A stretch of 64,000 nt of DNA from Nocardia transvalensis NBRC 15921 (lineage in GTDB: Bacteria; Actinomycetota; Actinomycetes; Mycobacteriales; Mycobacteriaceae). The DNA is taken from positions 124,001 through 188,000 of the forward strand of contig NZ_BAGL01000070.1 of NCBI RefSeq assembly GCF_000308875.1. Reading direction: 5' to 3'. The notes below the pieces were generated by a model. That model did not search any database. It saw nothing but the letters and a program-made list of their open reading frames with translations, and was not told where the DNA came from. Shown here one piece after another: positions 52,199-59,833 of the stretch; positions within the stretch are counted from its first letter, which is position 1, and every line of letters begins with the position of its first letter. The position numbers and the translations under genes are program-made.

Positions 52199-52645
52199 AT
52201 GAGCGAGGCACCGCCCGCCGCCCCGGCCGACCGCGTCGCGGATCGGTACGGAACCCGGCCGCGGCGCCACCGTCGCTGGATCCCCTACGCGCTCGGCGCG
52301 GCGGTGGTCCTGGCCGGGCTGATCGTGTCCTACGCGGGCTACAGCAAGTTCGGGCCCAAGGACATCGAACCGGAACAGCTCGGGTACAGCATCGTGAACG
52401 ACTCCACCCTCGACGTGCACTTCAAGGTGACTCGGGAACATCCCGACCGCCCCGTCGTCTGCTTCGTGCGCGGGATGGACTCCGACCAGGCCGAAGTGGG
52501 CCGCCGCGAGGTGCTGATCCCGGCCTCGACCAGCGGAACCGTCGAGCTGACGACCACCGTCCGCACGACCGGGCGACCCGCCGCGGGCGATATCTACGGC
52601 TGCAGCGACAAGGTTCCGGCATATCTCCGGGTCGGCGGGCGGTAA
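52199..52645 (+). CDS. DUF4307 membrane protein
   Basis: The 148-residue protein starts MSEAPPAAPADRVADRYGTR, has one membrane helix (YALGAAVVLAGLIVSYAGYS) and an external domain with IVNDSTLDVHFKVTREHPDR and VVCFVRGMDSDQAEVGRREV, the DUF4307 signature. It corresponds to Rv1081c, placed before greA. AGGAGC 8 bases before ATG 52199 supports the start. Function unknown. Confidence 0.88.
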   Translation: MSEAPPAAPADRVADRYGTRPRRHRRWIPYALGAAVVLAGLIVSYAGYSKFGPKDIEPEQLGYSIVNDSTLDVHFKVTREHPDRPVVCFVRGMDSDQAEVGRREVLIPASTSGTVELTTTVRTTGRPAAGDIYGCSDKVPAYLRVGGR

Positions 52646-52714
52646 CGCCGGAACCCCTATCCGGGCGAAACGCCTAGCAATCAACGCTCCGACCTGCGTA
52701 TTTATAGATCGTGC

Positions 52715-52952
52715 TAAAATGGGCGGACACACGGTTCCGAACGCTCGGAGCCGTGTTTGCTGCATTGGCGGCCAGCGCTGACGGTTCCGGGGTACTGACA
52801 TGCCCTCCGGACCTGGGCCTGTCGGGGTTCGAGGACATCCCCATGGGATCGCTCTAGCCGTCCACTGCCGTTGTGCCCGCCCCTGGGCGGGTACTGCGGC
52901 GGGTATCAGGGAATCCCGGCACGCCGGGAACAACTACTAGGGAGTGATCGAG
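52715..52952 (+). promoter_or_regulatory. greA: greA promoter and long structured leader
   Basis: TAAAAT (52715-52720) is the likely -10 box of greA. The transcript would then have a leader of about 225 nt. It begins with a 12-bp hairpin (52729-52740 with 52745-52756, one wobble) and contains two more stems, CCCGCCC/GGGCGGG (52876-52891) and TCCCGGC/GCCGGGA (52914-52929), just before the ribosome-binding site. The upstream part of the 307-bp gap (52646-52714) shows no gene. Confidence 0.6.
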
Positions 52953-53447
52953 ATGACTGAGACGAACGTGACCTGGCTGACCCCGGAGTCGCATGAGAGG
53001 CTCAAGGGCGAACTCGACGCGCTCATTGCCAACCGTCCGGTCATCGCGGCCGAGATCAACGAACGCCGCGAAGAAGGCGACTTGAAGGAGAACGGCGGCT
53101 ACCACGCCGCGCGTGAGGAGCAGGGCCAGCAGGAGGCGCGCATTCGCCAGCTGCAGGAGCTGCTCAACAACGCCAAGGTGGGCGTCGCTCCGACCAAGTC
53201 CGGCATCGCACTCCCGGGATCGGTCGTCAAGGTCTACTACGACGGCGACGAAACCGACACCGAGACGTTCCTGATCGCGACCCGCGAAGAGGGCATGGGC
53301 GGTTCCGATCTCGAGACCTACTCGCCGAACTCGCCGCTGGGCGGCGCGCTCATCAACGCCAAGGTCGGCGAGACCCGCGAATACACGCTGCCCAACGGCA
53401 ACACCATGAAGGTGACGCTGGTCAGCGCGGAGCCGTACCACAGCTGA
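52953..53447 (+). CDS. greA: Transcription elongation factor GreA
   Basis: GreA rescues backtracked RNA polymerase by stimulating transcript cleavage. The 164-residue product has the N-terminal coiled coil with LTPESHERLKGELDALIANR and tip residues in REEGDLKENGGYHAAREEQG (acidic tip D..E). The FKBP-like C-domain has SDLETYSPNSPLGGALINAK. ATG 52953 with AGGGAG 8 bases upstream gives the standard length; GTG 52944 is less likely. Corresponds to Rv1080c. Confidence 0.96.
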   Translation: MTETNVTWLTPESHERLKGELDALIANRPVIAAEINERREEGDLKENGGYHAAREEQGQQEARIRQLQELLNNAKVGVAPTKSGIALPGSVVKVYYDGDETDTETFLIATREEGMGGSDLETYSPNSPLGGALINAKVGETREYTLPNGNTMKVTLVSAEPYHS

Positions 53448-53516
53448 CGCATCCGGACGGGCCCTCCGGCGGCAGCTTGCAGCACTGCCACCGAAGGCCA
53501 CACAGCGCCGAACGGC

Positions 53517-53551
53517 GGCGGCCCGCACCGATTCCCTCGGTGCGGGCCGCC
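53517..53551. terminator. Bidirectional hairpin between greA and metB
   Basis: GGCGGCCCGCACCGA (53517-53531) pairs perfectly with TCGGTGCGGGCCGCC (53537-53551) around TTCCC; pairing continues outwards for a few more bases. It lies between convergent greA and metB and can terminate both. Confidence 0.85.
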
Positions 53552-53575
53552 GTCGTGTCATAGGGGCTTGCGAAA

Positions 53576-54724
53576 TCAGCCGAGCGCGCGTTCGACATCC
53601 GCGAGCAGATCGCTGATGTCCTCGATACCGACCGACAGCCGCACCAGATCGGCCGGAACCTCCAGCTCCGAGCCCTCGGTGGAGGCGTGAGTCATCGCGC
53701 CCGGATGTTCGATCAACGATTCCACCCCGCCGAGGGATTCGGCGAGGGTGAAGATCCGGGTGCGCGCGCAGAAGTCCAGCGCCGCCTGGCGCCCGCCGCG
53801 CAGCCGCACCGAGATCATGCCGCCGAAGCGGAGCATCTGCTTCTGCGCCACCGCGTGGCCGGGATGGTCGGGCAGGCCCGGGTAGATCACCTGCTCGATC
53901 TTCGGGTGACCGGCGAGGAATTCCGCGATGGTCTCGGCGTTGTCGCAGTGCCGATCCATGCGCACGCCAAGGGTTTTCACGCCGCGCATGGTCAGGAACG
54001 CGTCGGTCGGTCCGGGCACCGCGCCCGCGCCGTTCTGCAGGAAGGCGAACGCCGCGTCGAGTTCGGCGTCGTCGGTGACCAGCGCGCCGCCGACCACATC
54101 GGAGTGCCCGCCGAGGTACTTGGTGGTCGAGTGCAGCACGATATCCGCGCCCAGCGACAGCGGCTGCTGCAGGTAGGGCGAGGCGAAGGTGTTGTCCACC
54201 ACCAGTTTCGCGCCGCCGCGATGAGCGATATCGGCCAGCGCCGCGATATCGCCGATATTCAGCAGCGGGTTGGTCGGGGTCTCCAGCCACACCAATTTGG
54301 TGTTGGGGCGCAAGGCATCACGCACCGCGTCGGGGTCCGAGACCGGCGCCACCGAGTACTCGATGCCCCACTGCGTGAAGACCTTGTCGATCAGGCGGAA
54401 GGTGCCGCCGTACGCGTCGTTCGGGATGACCAGGTGGTCGCCCGGGCGCAGCGCCGCCCGCAGCACACAGTCGGTGGCCGCCATCCCCGAGGAGAAGGCC
54501 CGCCCGTACCGCCCCGATTCCAGCGCGGCCAGGTTGGCCTCCAGCGCGGTGCGGGTCGGATTGCCCGTGCGCGCGTACTCGTAACCGCCGCGCATCCCGC
54601 CGACGCCGTCCTGCGCGAACGTCGAACTCGCGTAGATCGGCACGTTCACCGCGCCGGTCTGCGGATCGGGATCGTATCCGGCGTGCACGGCCCGTGTGGA
54701 GAACCCCAGCTGATCGTCGGTCAT
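53576..54724 (-). CDS. metB: Cystathionine gamma-synthase
   Basis: PLP enzyme that joins cysteine to an activated homoserine to give cystathionine in methionine synthesis. The 382-residue product has GYEYARTGNPTRTALEANLA, SSGMAATDCVLRAALRPGD, VWLETPTNPLLNIGDI, DNTFASPYLQQPLSLGADIV and the PLP-lysine motif HSTTKYLGGHSDVVGG. C-terminal LAESLGGVESLIEHPGAMTH distinguishes the family; a cystathionine gamma-lyase activity cannot be ruled out. cbs lies 5 kb away, so both transsulfuration directions are represented. Corresponds to Rv1079. Confidence 0.94.
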   Translation of the reverse strand: MTDDQLGFSTRAVHAGYDPDPQTGAVNVPIYASSTFAQDGVGGMRGGYEYARTGNPTRTALEANLAALESGRYGRAFSSGMAATDCVLRAALRPGDHLVIPNDAYGGTFRLIDKVFTQWGIEYSVAPVSDPDAVRDALRPNTKLVWLETPTNPLLNIGDIAALADIAHRGGAKLVVDNTFASPYLQQPLSLGADIVLHSTTKYLGGHSDVVGGALVTDDAELDAAFAFLQNGAGAVPGPTDAFLTMRGVKTLGVRMDRHCDNAETIAEFLAGHPKIEQVIYPGLPDHPGHAVAQKQMLRFGGMISVRLRGGRQAALDFCARTRIFTLAESLGGVESLIEHPGAMTHASTEGSELEVPADLVRLSVGIEDISDLLADVERALG

Positions 54725-54762
54725 AGGCCCAAGCCTAGAAGGTGCTCGATAGTGTGATTCGC

Positions 54763-55926
54763 ATGGTCACCGTAGACGAGCTGTTCGCCCTCGACTCCCT
54801 GCTCGGCGACACCGAACGCCAGATCCGCGAGACCGTGCGCCGGTTCGGTGAGCAGCGGCTGCGCCCGCACGTGGCCGACTGGTTCGAGCGCGGCACCTTC
54901 CCCGTCCGCGACCTCGCCCCCGAGCTGGGGAAGCTCGGCCTGCTGGGCATGCATCTCGAGGGGTACGGCTGCGCCGGCACCACGGCGACCGAATACGGCC
55001 TGGCCTGCCTGGAACTCGAGGCCGTGGACTCCGGGGTCCGCAGCATGGTGTCGGTCCAGGGCTCGCTGGCCATGACCGCCATCCACAAATACGGGTCCGA
55101 GGAGCAGAAACAGCGGTGGCTGCCGGAGATGGCGGCCGGGCGGGCGATCGGCTGTTTCGGGCTGACCGAACCGGACTACGGCTCCAATCCGGGCGGTATG
55201 CGCACCCGCGCCCGGCGCGACGGCGACGACTGGATTCTCGACGGGTCGAAGATGTGGATCACCAACGGTTCGGTGGCCGATGTGGCGGTGGTGTGGGCAC
55301 GCACCGAGGACCGCATCCGGGGCTTCCTGGTCCCGGCGGGCACACCGGGGTTCACCGCCCGCGAGATGCATCACAAGCTGTCGCTGCGGGCCTCGATCAC
55401 CGCGGAACTGGACCTGGACGGCGTGCGGCTGCCCGCCGATGCCGTGCTGCCCGAGGCGCGCGGGCTGGCCGGTCCGCTGGCCTGCCTGTCCGAGGCGCGT
55501 TTCGGCATCGTCTTCGGCGCCCTGGGCGCGGCCGGCGACTGCCTGAGCGCCGCCATCGACTACGCGGGCACCCGCCAGGTGTTCGACAAACCCCTGGCCG
55601 CCTACCAGCTGACCCAGGCCAAGCTCGCGGATATGGCCGTGGAACTCGGCAAGGGCACCCTGCTGGCGTTGCATCTGGGCCGGCTCAAGGATCGCGGCGA
55701 GCTACGGCCGGAGCAGGTGAGCGCGGGCAAGCTCAACAGCACCCGGGAGGCGATCGCCATCGCGCGCGAATGCCGGACGATTCTCGGCGCCAATGGCATC
55801 ACCCTCGACTATCCGGTGCTGCGGCACGCCAACAATCTGGAGTCGGTGCTCACCTACGAGGGCACCGCGGAGGTGCATCAGCTCGTGCTCGGCGAGGCGC
55901 TGACCGGAGCCAAGGCGTTCCGCTGA
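54763..55926 (+). CDS. Acyl-CoA dehydrogenase, glutaryl-CoA dehydrogenase-like
   Basis: The 387-residue FAD enzyme has IGCFGLTEPDYGSNPGGMRT, ILDGSKMWITNGSVADVAVV, the FAD contact RQVFDKPLAAYQLTQAKLAD and a catalytic Glu in VLTYEGTAEVHQLVLGEALT. The closest recalled family is glutaryl-CoA dehydrogenase, which also decarboxylates the enoyl product; the Arg needed for the distal carboxylate cannot be confirmed by eye. ATG 54763 is used; GTG-type upstream starts add non-conserved residues. Divergent from metB with 38 bp between. Confidence 0.88.
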   Translation: MVTVDELFALDSLLGDTERQIRETVRRFGEQRLRPHVADWFERGTFPVRDLAPELGKLGLLGMHLEGYGCAGTTATEYGLACLELEAVDSGVRSMVSVQGSLAMTAIHKYGSEEQKQRWLPEMAAGRAIGCFGLTEPDYGSNPGGMRTRARRDGDDWILDGSKMWITNGSVADVAVVWARTEDRIRGFLVPAGTPGFTAREMHHKLSLRASITAELDLDGVRLPADAVLPEARGLAGPLACLSEARFGIVFGALGAAGDCLSAAIDYAGTRQVFDKPLAAYQLTQAKLADMAVELGKGTLLALHLGRLKDRGELRPEQVSAGKLNSTREAIAIARECRTILGANGITLDYPVLRHANNLESVLTYEGTAEVHQLVLGEALTGAKAFR

Positions 55927-56013
55927 AATATGCTGCGCGATAGCCAATTCCCGTATATCCACGAGTGAGAAGTCCCACTCCTGCGGACGCTGCATGATTG
56001 CTAGCATAAGTAA

Positions 56014-56358
56014 GTGTTTTTGCTCGGCTCCGCGTTGCTCGAAGTATCGGCGCGCAAGACCTTGAAGCGCCTGCACGCAACTCACGGAGTTCCGGCATCG
56101 ACCGCCGCGAAGGAACTGCCCGCGTTGTCGGCGGCGCTGGACCAGCATGCCGCGGCGGTTCGCGACATTCTCGATCTCGGTGTGCGGAATTCGGCGATGG
56201 TGCCCACGGGCGTGCTGTTGGCCGGCTACGCCCGCGGGCTGCTGGACTCCGGTCCCGTCGCCGTGCCCGCGCCGGGCGATCTCGCCGGCTGGATCGGCGC
56301 CGAATGGCTGCAGCTGCGGCTGGCCGCGGTATGCATGCTGGCCCAGAAAAAGGCCTGA
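56014..56358 (+). CDS. Small conserved protein (DUF6401-like)
   Basis: The 114-residue helical protein starts MFLLGSALLEVSARKTLKRL and contains PALSAALDQHAAAVRDILDL and GVLLAGYARGLLDSGPVAVP, then WIGAEWLQLRLAAVCMLAQ. It resembles actinobacterial DUF6401 proteins of about 110 residues. TAGCAT just upstream of GTG 56014 suggests a nearly leaderless transcript. Convergent with the channel-like gene. Function unknown. Confidence 0.65.
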   Translation: MFLLGSALLEVSARKTLKRLHATHGVPASTAAKELPALSAALDQHAAAVRDILDLGVRNSAMVPTGVLLAGYARGLLDSGPVAVPAPGDLAGWIGAEWLQLRLAAVCMLAQKKA

Positions 56359-56400
56359 GCGGCCGCGGGTGACCGCGACCGCCCAGGCTCTATCGCCGCG

Positions 56401-57297
56401 TCATTGCGGCTGTGACGGGGTGCCGTAGCCCGGCGCCTCGCCGTATCCCTGTGCGGGCCCCTCGCCGGTGTCCGGCCGGTAGGCCGCGCCGCTGGTCTGC
56501 GGCGTCCACCGGTCGCCGGGTTGCGGAGAACCCGCCCACTGCTCCTGCCGGGTAGCGCCCTCGCGCTGCCGGGCGGCGTCCTCGCGGCCGCGCTGATACG
56601 CCTCGGCGTGCCCGCGCAGCTGCGGCATCTCACCCTCGACGGTGTTCAGCCAGCCCTCCCAGCGCTGCTGCATGGGCCGGACCAGGCCGCCGCCGATACC
56701 GACGACCAGGATGCCGCCGATGGTGGCCAGCACCGTGATCAGGATCGGCGTGGTGACCGACGTCGCGACGCCGATCTGGTTCAGGGCGGCGATGATGCCG
56801 ACGCCCCAGATGAACACCGCGGCCAGCCGCGCCAGCATGCGCCCGTAGGACAGCCCGCTGAGCATATTGCCGATCAGGTCGGTGACCACCCGCGCGATCG
56901 CGCCCGCGACACACACGATGATGATCGCGACCGCGGCCCGCGGCAGCCAGGAGACGATGCCGTTGAGCATCGTGCTGACCGGATTGGGCCCGAAGACACC
57001 GAAGGCGATCTGCAGCGCGATCAGCAGGATCGCGTAGTAGACCAGCTTCACCAGCAGGCCGGTGGCGTCGTACCGGCTGTTGGCCAGCATGTCCTTGATC
57101 CCGCCGCGATCGACGAGCCGGTCGAATCCGACCCGGCGCAGGATCCGGTCGGCGACCTTGGCGATCACCTTCGCGATGATCCAGCCGACGACCAGGATCG
57201 CCAGGAATCCGATGAATTTGGGCACGAACGTCGCAATCGCGCTCCACGCGTTCGACATGCCCTGCTGAAAATCGATAGCCAAACTGGAGGTGTACAC
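56401..57297 (-). CDS. TM-helix / mechanosensitive-channel-like protein
   Basis: The 298-residue protein has five membrane helices in two repeated TM_helix (PF05552) units: FIGFLAILVVGWIIAKVIAK with ADRILRRVGFDRLVDRGGIK, and a second starting WLPRAAVAIIIVCVAGAIAR. GLSYGRMLARLAAVFIWGVG and TPILITVLATIGGILVVGIG follow. A soluble C-terminal tail of about 90 residues is rich in Gln, Gly and Pro. No MscS beta domain is present, so channel activity is uncertain; it may sense membrane tension or act as a scaffold. Start GTG 57297. Confidence 0.87.
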   Translation of the reverse strand: MYTSSLAIDFQQGMSNAWSAIATFVPKFIGFLAILVVGWIIAKVIAKVADRILRRVGFDRLVDRGGIKDMLANSRYDATGLLVKLVYYAILLIALQIAFGVFGPNPVSTMLNGIVSWLPRAAVAIIIVCVAGAIARVVTDLIGNMLSGLSYGRMLARLAAVFIWGVGIIAALNQIGVATSVTTPILITVLATIGGILVVGIGGGLVRPMQQRWEGWLNTVEGEMPQLRGHAEAYQRGREDAARQREGATRQEQWAGSPQPGDRWTPQTSGAAYRPDTGEGPAQGYGEAPGYGTPSQPQ

Positions 57298-57406
57298 GCG
57301 ACCCGTCCCTTCCGCTATCTCCCCTGTCCCAACAATTTGCCAGAACTACTACACGGCGGTTATACCCGTCCGTGATCATTCGAATCAGGGGTTTGCAAAC
57401 ATTTTG

Positions 57407-57443
57407 CTGCCGACTCGATAACGCGGTGTTATCGAGTCGGCAG
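57407..57443 (-). terminator. Hairpin terminator after the transglycosylase gene
   Basis: CTGCCGACTCGATAAC (57407-57422) pairs perfectly over 16 bp with GTTATCGAGTCGGCAG (57428-57443), with a 5-nt loop, 8 bp past the stop of the minus-strand transglycosylase gene. Confidence 0.85.
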
Positions 57444-57450
57444 CGCTGCG

Positions 57451-58068
57451 TCAGTATGCGGAGTTGACGTTGTCCATCGAGCCGTAGCGGTGCGCGGCGT
57501 AGTTGCACGCGGCGACGATGTTGGCGACCGGATCCCAGACGTCGAAGGTCGTGCCGTCCACGTGATACGCGGCGAAGGTCGGGTCGATCACCTGCAGCAG
57601 GCCCTTGGACGGGATGCCCGCGGCGGCATTGGAGTCGTAGAGGTTGATGGCCTGGGGGTTACCCGTCGACTCGCGCATGATGTTGCGGTAGATGCCGTCG
57701 TAGCTGCCCGGGATGCCGCGGGCGGCCATGATGTCCAGCGCCTGGTGGATCCAGCCGTCCAGGTTGTTCGGGTAGCTGGGGGCCGGCGGCGGCGGGGGCT
57801 CGACCGGCAGCGGCGCGGGCATGGGCGCCGGGGCCGGGGCCGCCTCGGGGGCCGGGGCGGGGGCCACAGCGGCGACCTCCGTGGCGGTGGCAGGGGCGTT
57901 ATCGGCGGTCGCGGCGAGGGTGGAGGCCAGGGCGGCCGGCTTCACATCGGCCGTCCCGTGCCCGCCCGCGGAGGTCACGGCGGCGAAGGCGGCCAGCGCC
58001 AGGGTCGCGGATCCGGCGGTGCGCGCGACCGCCTTGGCTCTACTGCTCTTCAGGGTGTTCTTCGACAT
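57451..58068 (-). CDS. Secreted transglycosylase SLT-domain protein
   Basis: The 205-residue exported protein starts MSKNTLKSSRAKAVARTAGS with a signal peptide (ATLALAAFAAVTSAGG). An Ala/Pro-rich wall-spanning linker follows, then a lysozyme-like SLT domain: LDGWIHQALDIMAARGIPGS, IYRNIMRESTGNPQAINLYD (catalytic Glu in RES) and SKGLLQVIDPTFAAYHV. It cuts glycan strands of peptidoglycan during growth or resuscitation. ATG 58068. The gene lacks an LysM or other anchoring module. The long leader is described separately. Confidence 0.9.
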   Translation of the reverse strand: MSKNTLKSSRAKAVARTAGSATLALAAFAAVTSAGGHGTADVKPAALASTLAATADNAPATATEVAAVAPAPAPEAAPAPAPMPAPLPVEPPPPPAPSYPNNLDGWIHQALDIMAARGIPGSYDGIYRNIMRESTGNPQAINLYDSNAAAGIPSKGLLQVIDPTFAAYHVDGTTFDVWDPVANIVAACNYAAHRYGSMDNVNSAY

Positions 58069-58116
58069 GCGCGGTGTTTTCCTACTCTGCTGGTGGCCGT
58101 CGCCGGCCTGCGACAG

Positions 58117-58176
58117 GCAGTGCGGAACCAGGGCGAGACCGGGTCGCGGCTCTCACCTGCGCACTGCATGCTTTTT
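58117..58176 (+). terminator. Hairpin plus T run, antisense to the transglycosylase leader
   Basis: GCAGTGCG (58117-58124) pairs with CGCACTGC (58160-58167); inner bases add an imperfect stem. ATG C and six T residues follow at 58171-58176. Read rightward this looks like an intrinsic terminator, unusual in this high-GC DNA, and it would end an RNA antisense to the transglycosylase 5' region. Confidence 0.5.
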
Positions 58177-58353
58177 TGAGACTGGTTATGAGAGAAGGGG
58201 ATTCGCATTCCCCACGGACACGGCTCCGCTCAGTGGGTGCCGTGCCCCGGCGACGACGCGGGACGCGTGCGCGGCCGGCATTGGCGCTGACATCTCCTCG
58301 TACTATCCGGACGCGAGGTCGGATGACTGACGAGGTCACAGAATGATCGCGGC

Positions 58354-58383
58354 AGGTTAACGGAGACTGAACCGAAGGTTAAC
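58354..58383. repeat. AGGTTAAC direct repeats
   Basis: AGGTTAAC occurs at 58354-58361 and 58376-58383, start-to-start 22 bp, i.e. about two helical turns. They lie about 290-315 bp upstream of the transglycosylase start, so may bind a dimeric response regulator that acts from a distance or at a far promoter. Confidence 0.5.
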
Positions 58384-58811
58384 AAACGGTGCGGCACTTT
58401 GAGAGAATCTTCAATTTGCGCCCGCTATGACGCCATGACCTGGGAATCTGCTTGAAACCCCAAAGTGCTGCGGGTCACAGAAAAAGTTGCCGTGTCGTGC
58501 TGGACGTTGGCGATTTGACCGTATTCGCGGCCGTTTCCGCACCTCGGACGGTCACGGTTCGTGATCTTCGGGGCAGATGCCCGCACGTTGCCCGGCGCGC
58601 TGCGGATGGGCCCTCGCGCCCACCTCACAGCCGGGCCCGCGCCCGTGCGCATCACATTGTTACGACCGGTCATCCAAGCGCCATCTGGCCGTCACCACCA
58701 GGGCCAGGTTGAACGCGCAAGCTGTTTCATGCCCGGTGCTCCCGCTGCCAGTTACACCGCCGCGCGCACCGGCGCCCAGCGCATGCTGCCCGGAGGTTCG
58801 GAGGTAACCAG

Positions 58812-59270
58812 ATGTTCGAGTCCTGTCATTCCCCGACCGATGTGGCACACCTGTTACGGGCGCGGTTCGGTTTTCCGGTCCGGCTGTTCGCGGGGCGGCC
58901 GTTCCTGTCCTGCGGTGGCCGGGTAGACGCCGTCTCCATGCCCGCCGAATTGGGCCGCCAGGTGCGCGAGCGGCTGCGCGCGGCGCCGGCGACGCCCGCC
59001 GTCGCCGATCCGCGCAATCGCCGCTGGGTATTCCTGACCGCGACGCCACAGCCGTATTACGATGTCACGCAACACCTTCGGCTCACAGCCTACGAGGTGG
59101 CCGTGCTCACCGCGGGCCGCCGGGTGATGCTGCCGGCCTCGGACTACCCGCTGGGCTGGCACTGGGCGAGCGAACCCGTACCGGGGCCGCTGCTGCTGCC
59201 GGCGCGGGCTATGGTCCTGCGCGCGGTGCGGGAGTCGTTGCCGATAGGGGCCGGTCATGTCCCCGCGTGA
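58812..59270 (+). CDS. Hypothetical protein (152 residues)
   Basis: The protein starts MFESCHSPTDVAHLLRARFG and includes FPVRLFAGRPFLSCGGRVDA, NRRWVFLTATPQPYYDVTQH and GRRVMLPASDYPLGWHWASE. It is soluble, with alternating strands; no named domain is recognised. GGAGG sites before ATG 58812 support the start. The stop overlaps the DUF4254 start by 14 bp, so the two form an operon. Confidence 0.75.
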   Translation: MFESCHSPTDVAHLLRARFGFPVRLFAGRPFLSCGGRVDAVSMPAELGRQVRERLRAAPATPAVADPRNRRWVFLTATPQPYYDVTQHLRLTAYEVAVLTAGRRVMLPASDYPLGWHWASEPVPGPLLLPARAMVLRAVRESLPIGAGHVPA

Positions 59271-59721
59271 GACCGTCCTGCTGCCCGACTGGCACGAACT
59301 GCTCGCCGCGTTCTGCGGCCACCTCGACGACGACCCGGACGGCCACCCCGTGGTGCGCTGGGCCCGCGCCCTCGCCGAACTACATCTGCGCCGGCACGAC
59401 GAGCCCAGCCACGCGGCCGAAATCGACGGCGGCCGAGCCGAACTCGTCGCCGCCATCGACAACTGGGTCGGCGCCACCCTGCATCCGCCCCGGAACCGCC
59501 GCCGCGGCCCGTATCCGGAATCCCTCGGCGGCGCCGTCGACCGCATGGCCGCCGCCCAGGTCCACGCCACCCGCCTGCTCCACACCGTCGCCGACATCTC
59601 CGACGAGCGCGTCCACACCGCCTGGCACCGGCTCGCCACCCTGGCCGACGACTGGTCCGACCTGGTCGACGAGGTGTTGCACGGCCAGCCGCGAATCAGG
59701 CAACGAGCGCGGTCGGCCTAG
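59257..59721 (+). CDS. DUF4254 protein
   Basis: The 154-residue protein starts MSPRETVLLPDWHELLAAFC and has DGHPVVRWARALAELHLRRH, RAELVAAIDNWVGATL and SLGGAVDRMAAAQVHATRLL, the helical DUF4254 pattern. Function unknown. It overlaps the previous gene by 14 bp and is convergent with cbs. Confidence 0.8.
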   Translation: MSPRETVLLPDWHELLAAFCGHLDDDPDGHPVVRWARALAELHLRRHDEPSHAAEIDGGRAELVAAIDNWVGATLHPPRNRRRGPYPESLGGAVDRMAAAQVHATRLLHTVADISDERVHTAWHRLATLADDWSDLVDEVLHGQPRIRQRARSA

Positions 59722-59833
59722 CGCGGCAACGGGATTCACCATCGACACGTTTCACCCGACTGGAACGGGTTCGTACGGAACATCTTTCACGCCCGCGCGT
59801 GTCCATCGGCGGAGGGCGCGCATGTGAGCAGGG

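Larger units (their letters stand above)
58069..58811. other. Long non-coding region between transglycosylase and hypothetical genes
   Basis: 743 bp without a convincing gene. It holds a hairpin with a T run (58117-58176), a pair of AGGTTAAC direct repeats (58354 and 58376), and the divergent promoters. Short frames on the plus strand from 58452 have uneven composition and no ribosome-binding site. The region between 58460 and 58790 shows nothing recognisable. Confidence 0.6.

Noticed and set aside
52800..52940. 46-codon frame in the greA leader starting MPSGPGPVGVRGH
   Set aside because: No ribosome-binding site, a composition typical of GC-rich non-coding frames, and overlap with the leader stems.
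58069..58440. Possible c-di-AMP (ydaO-type) riboswitch upstream of the secreted transglycosylase
   Set aside because: Such switches precede wall hydrolases in actinobacteria, but the conserved core segments could not be found in order on the minus strand.
58740..58835. tRNA-like words (GGTGTAACTGGCAGC on the minus strand and GTTCGAGTCCTG on the plus strand)
   Set aside because: They are on opposite strands, no acceptor stem closes, and the anticodon stem does not pair, so no tRNA is called.
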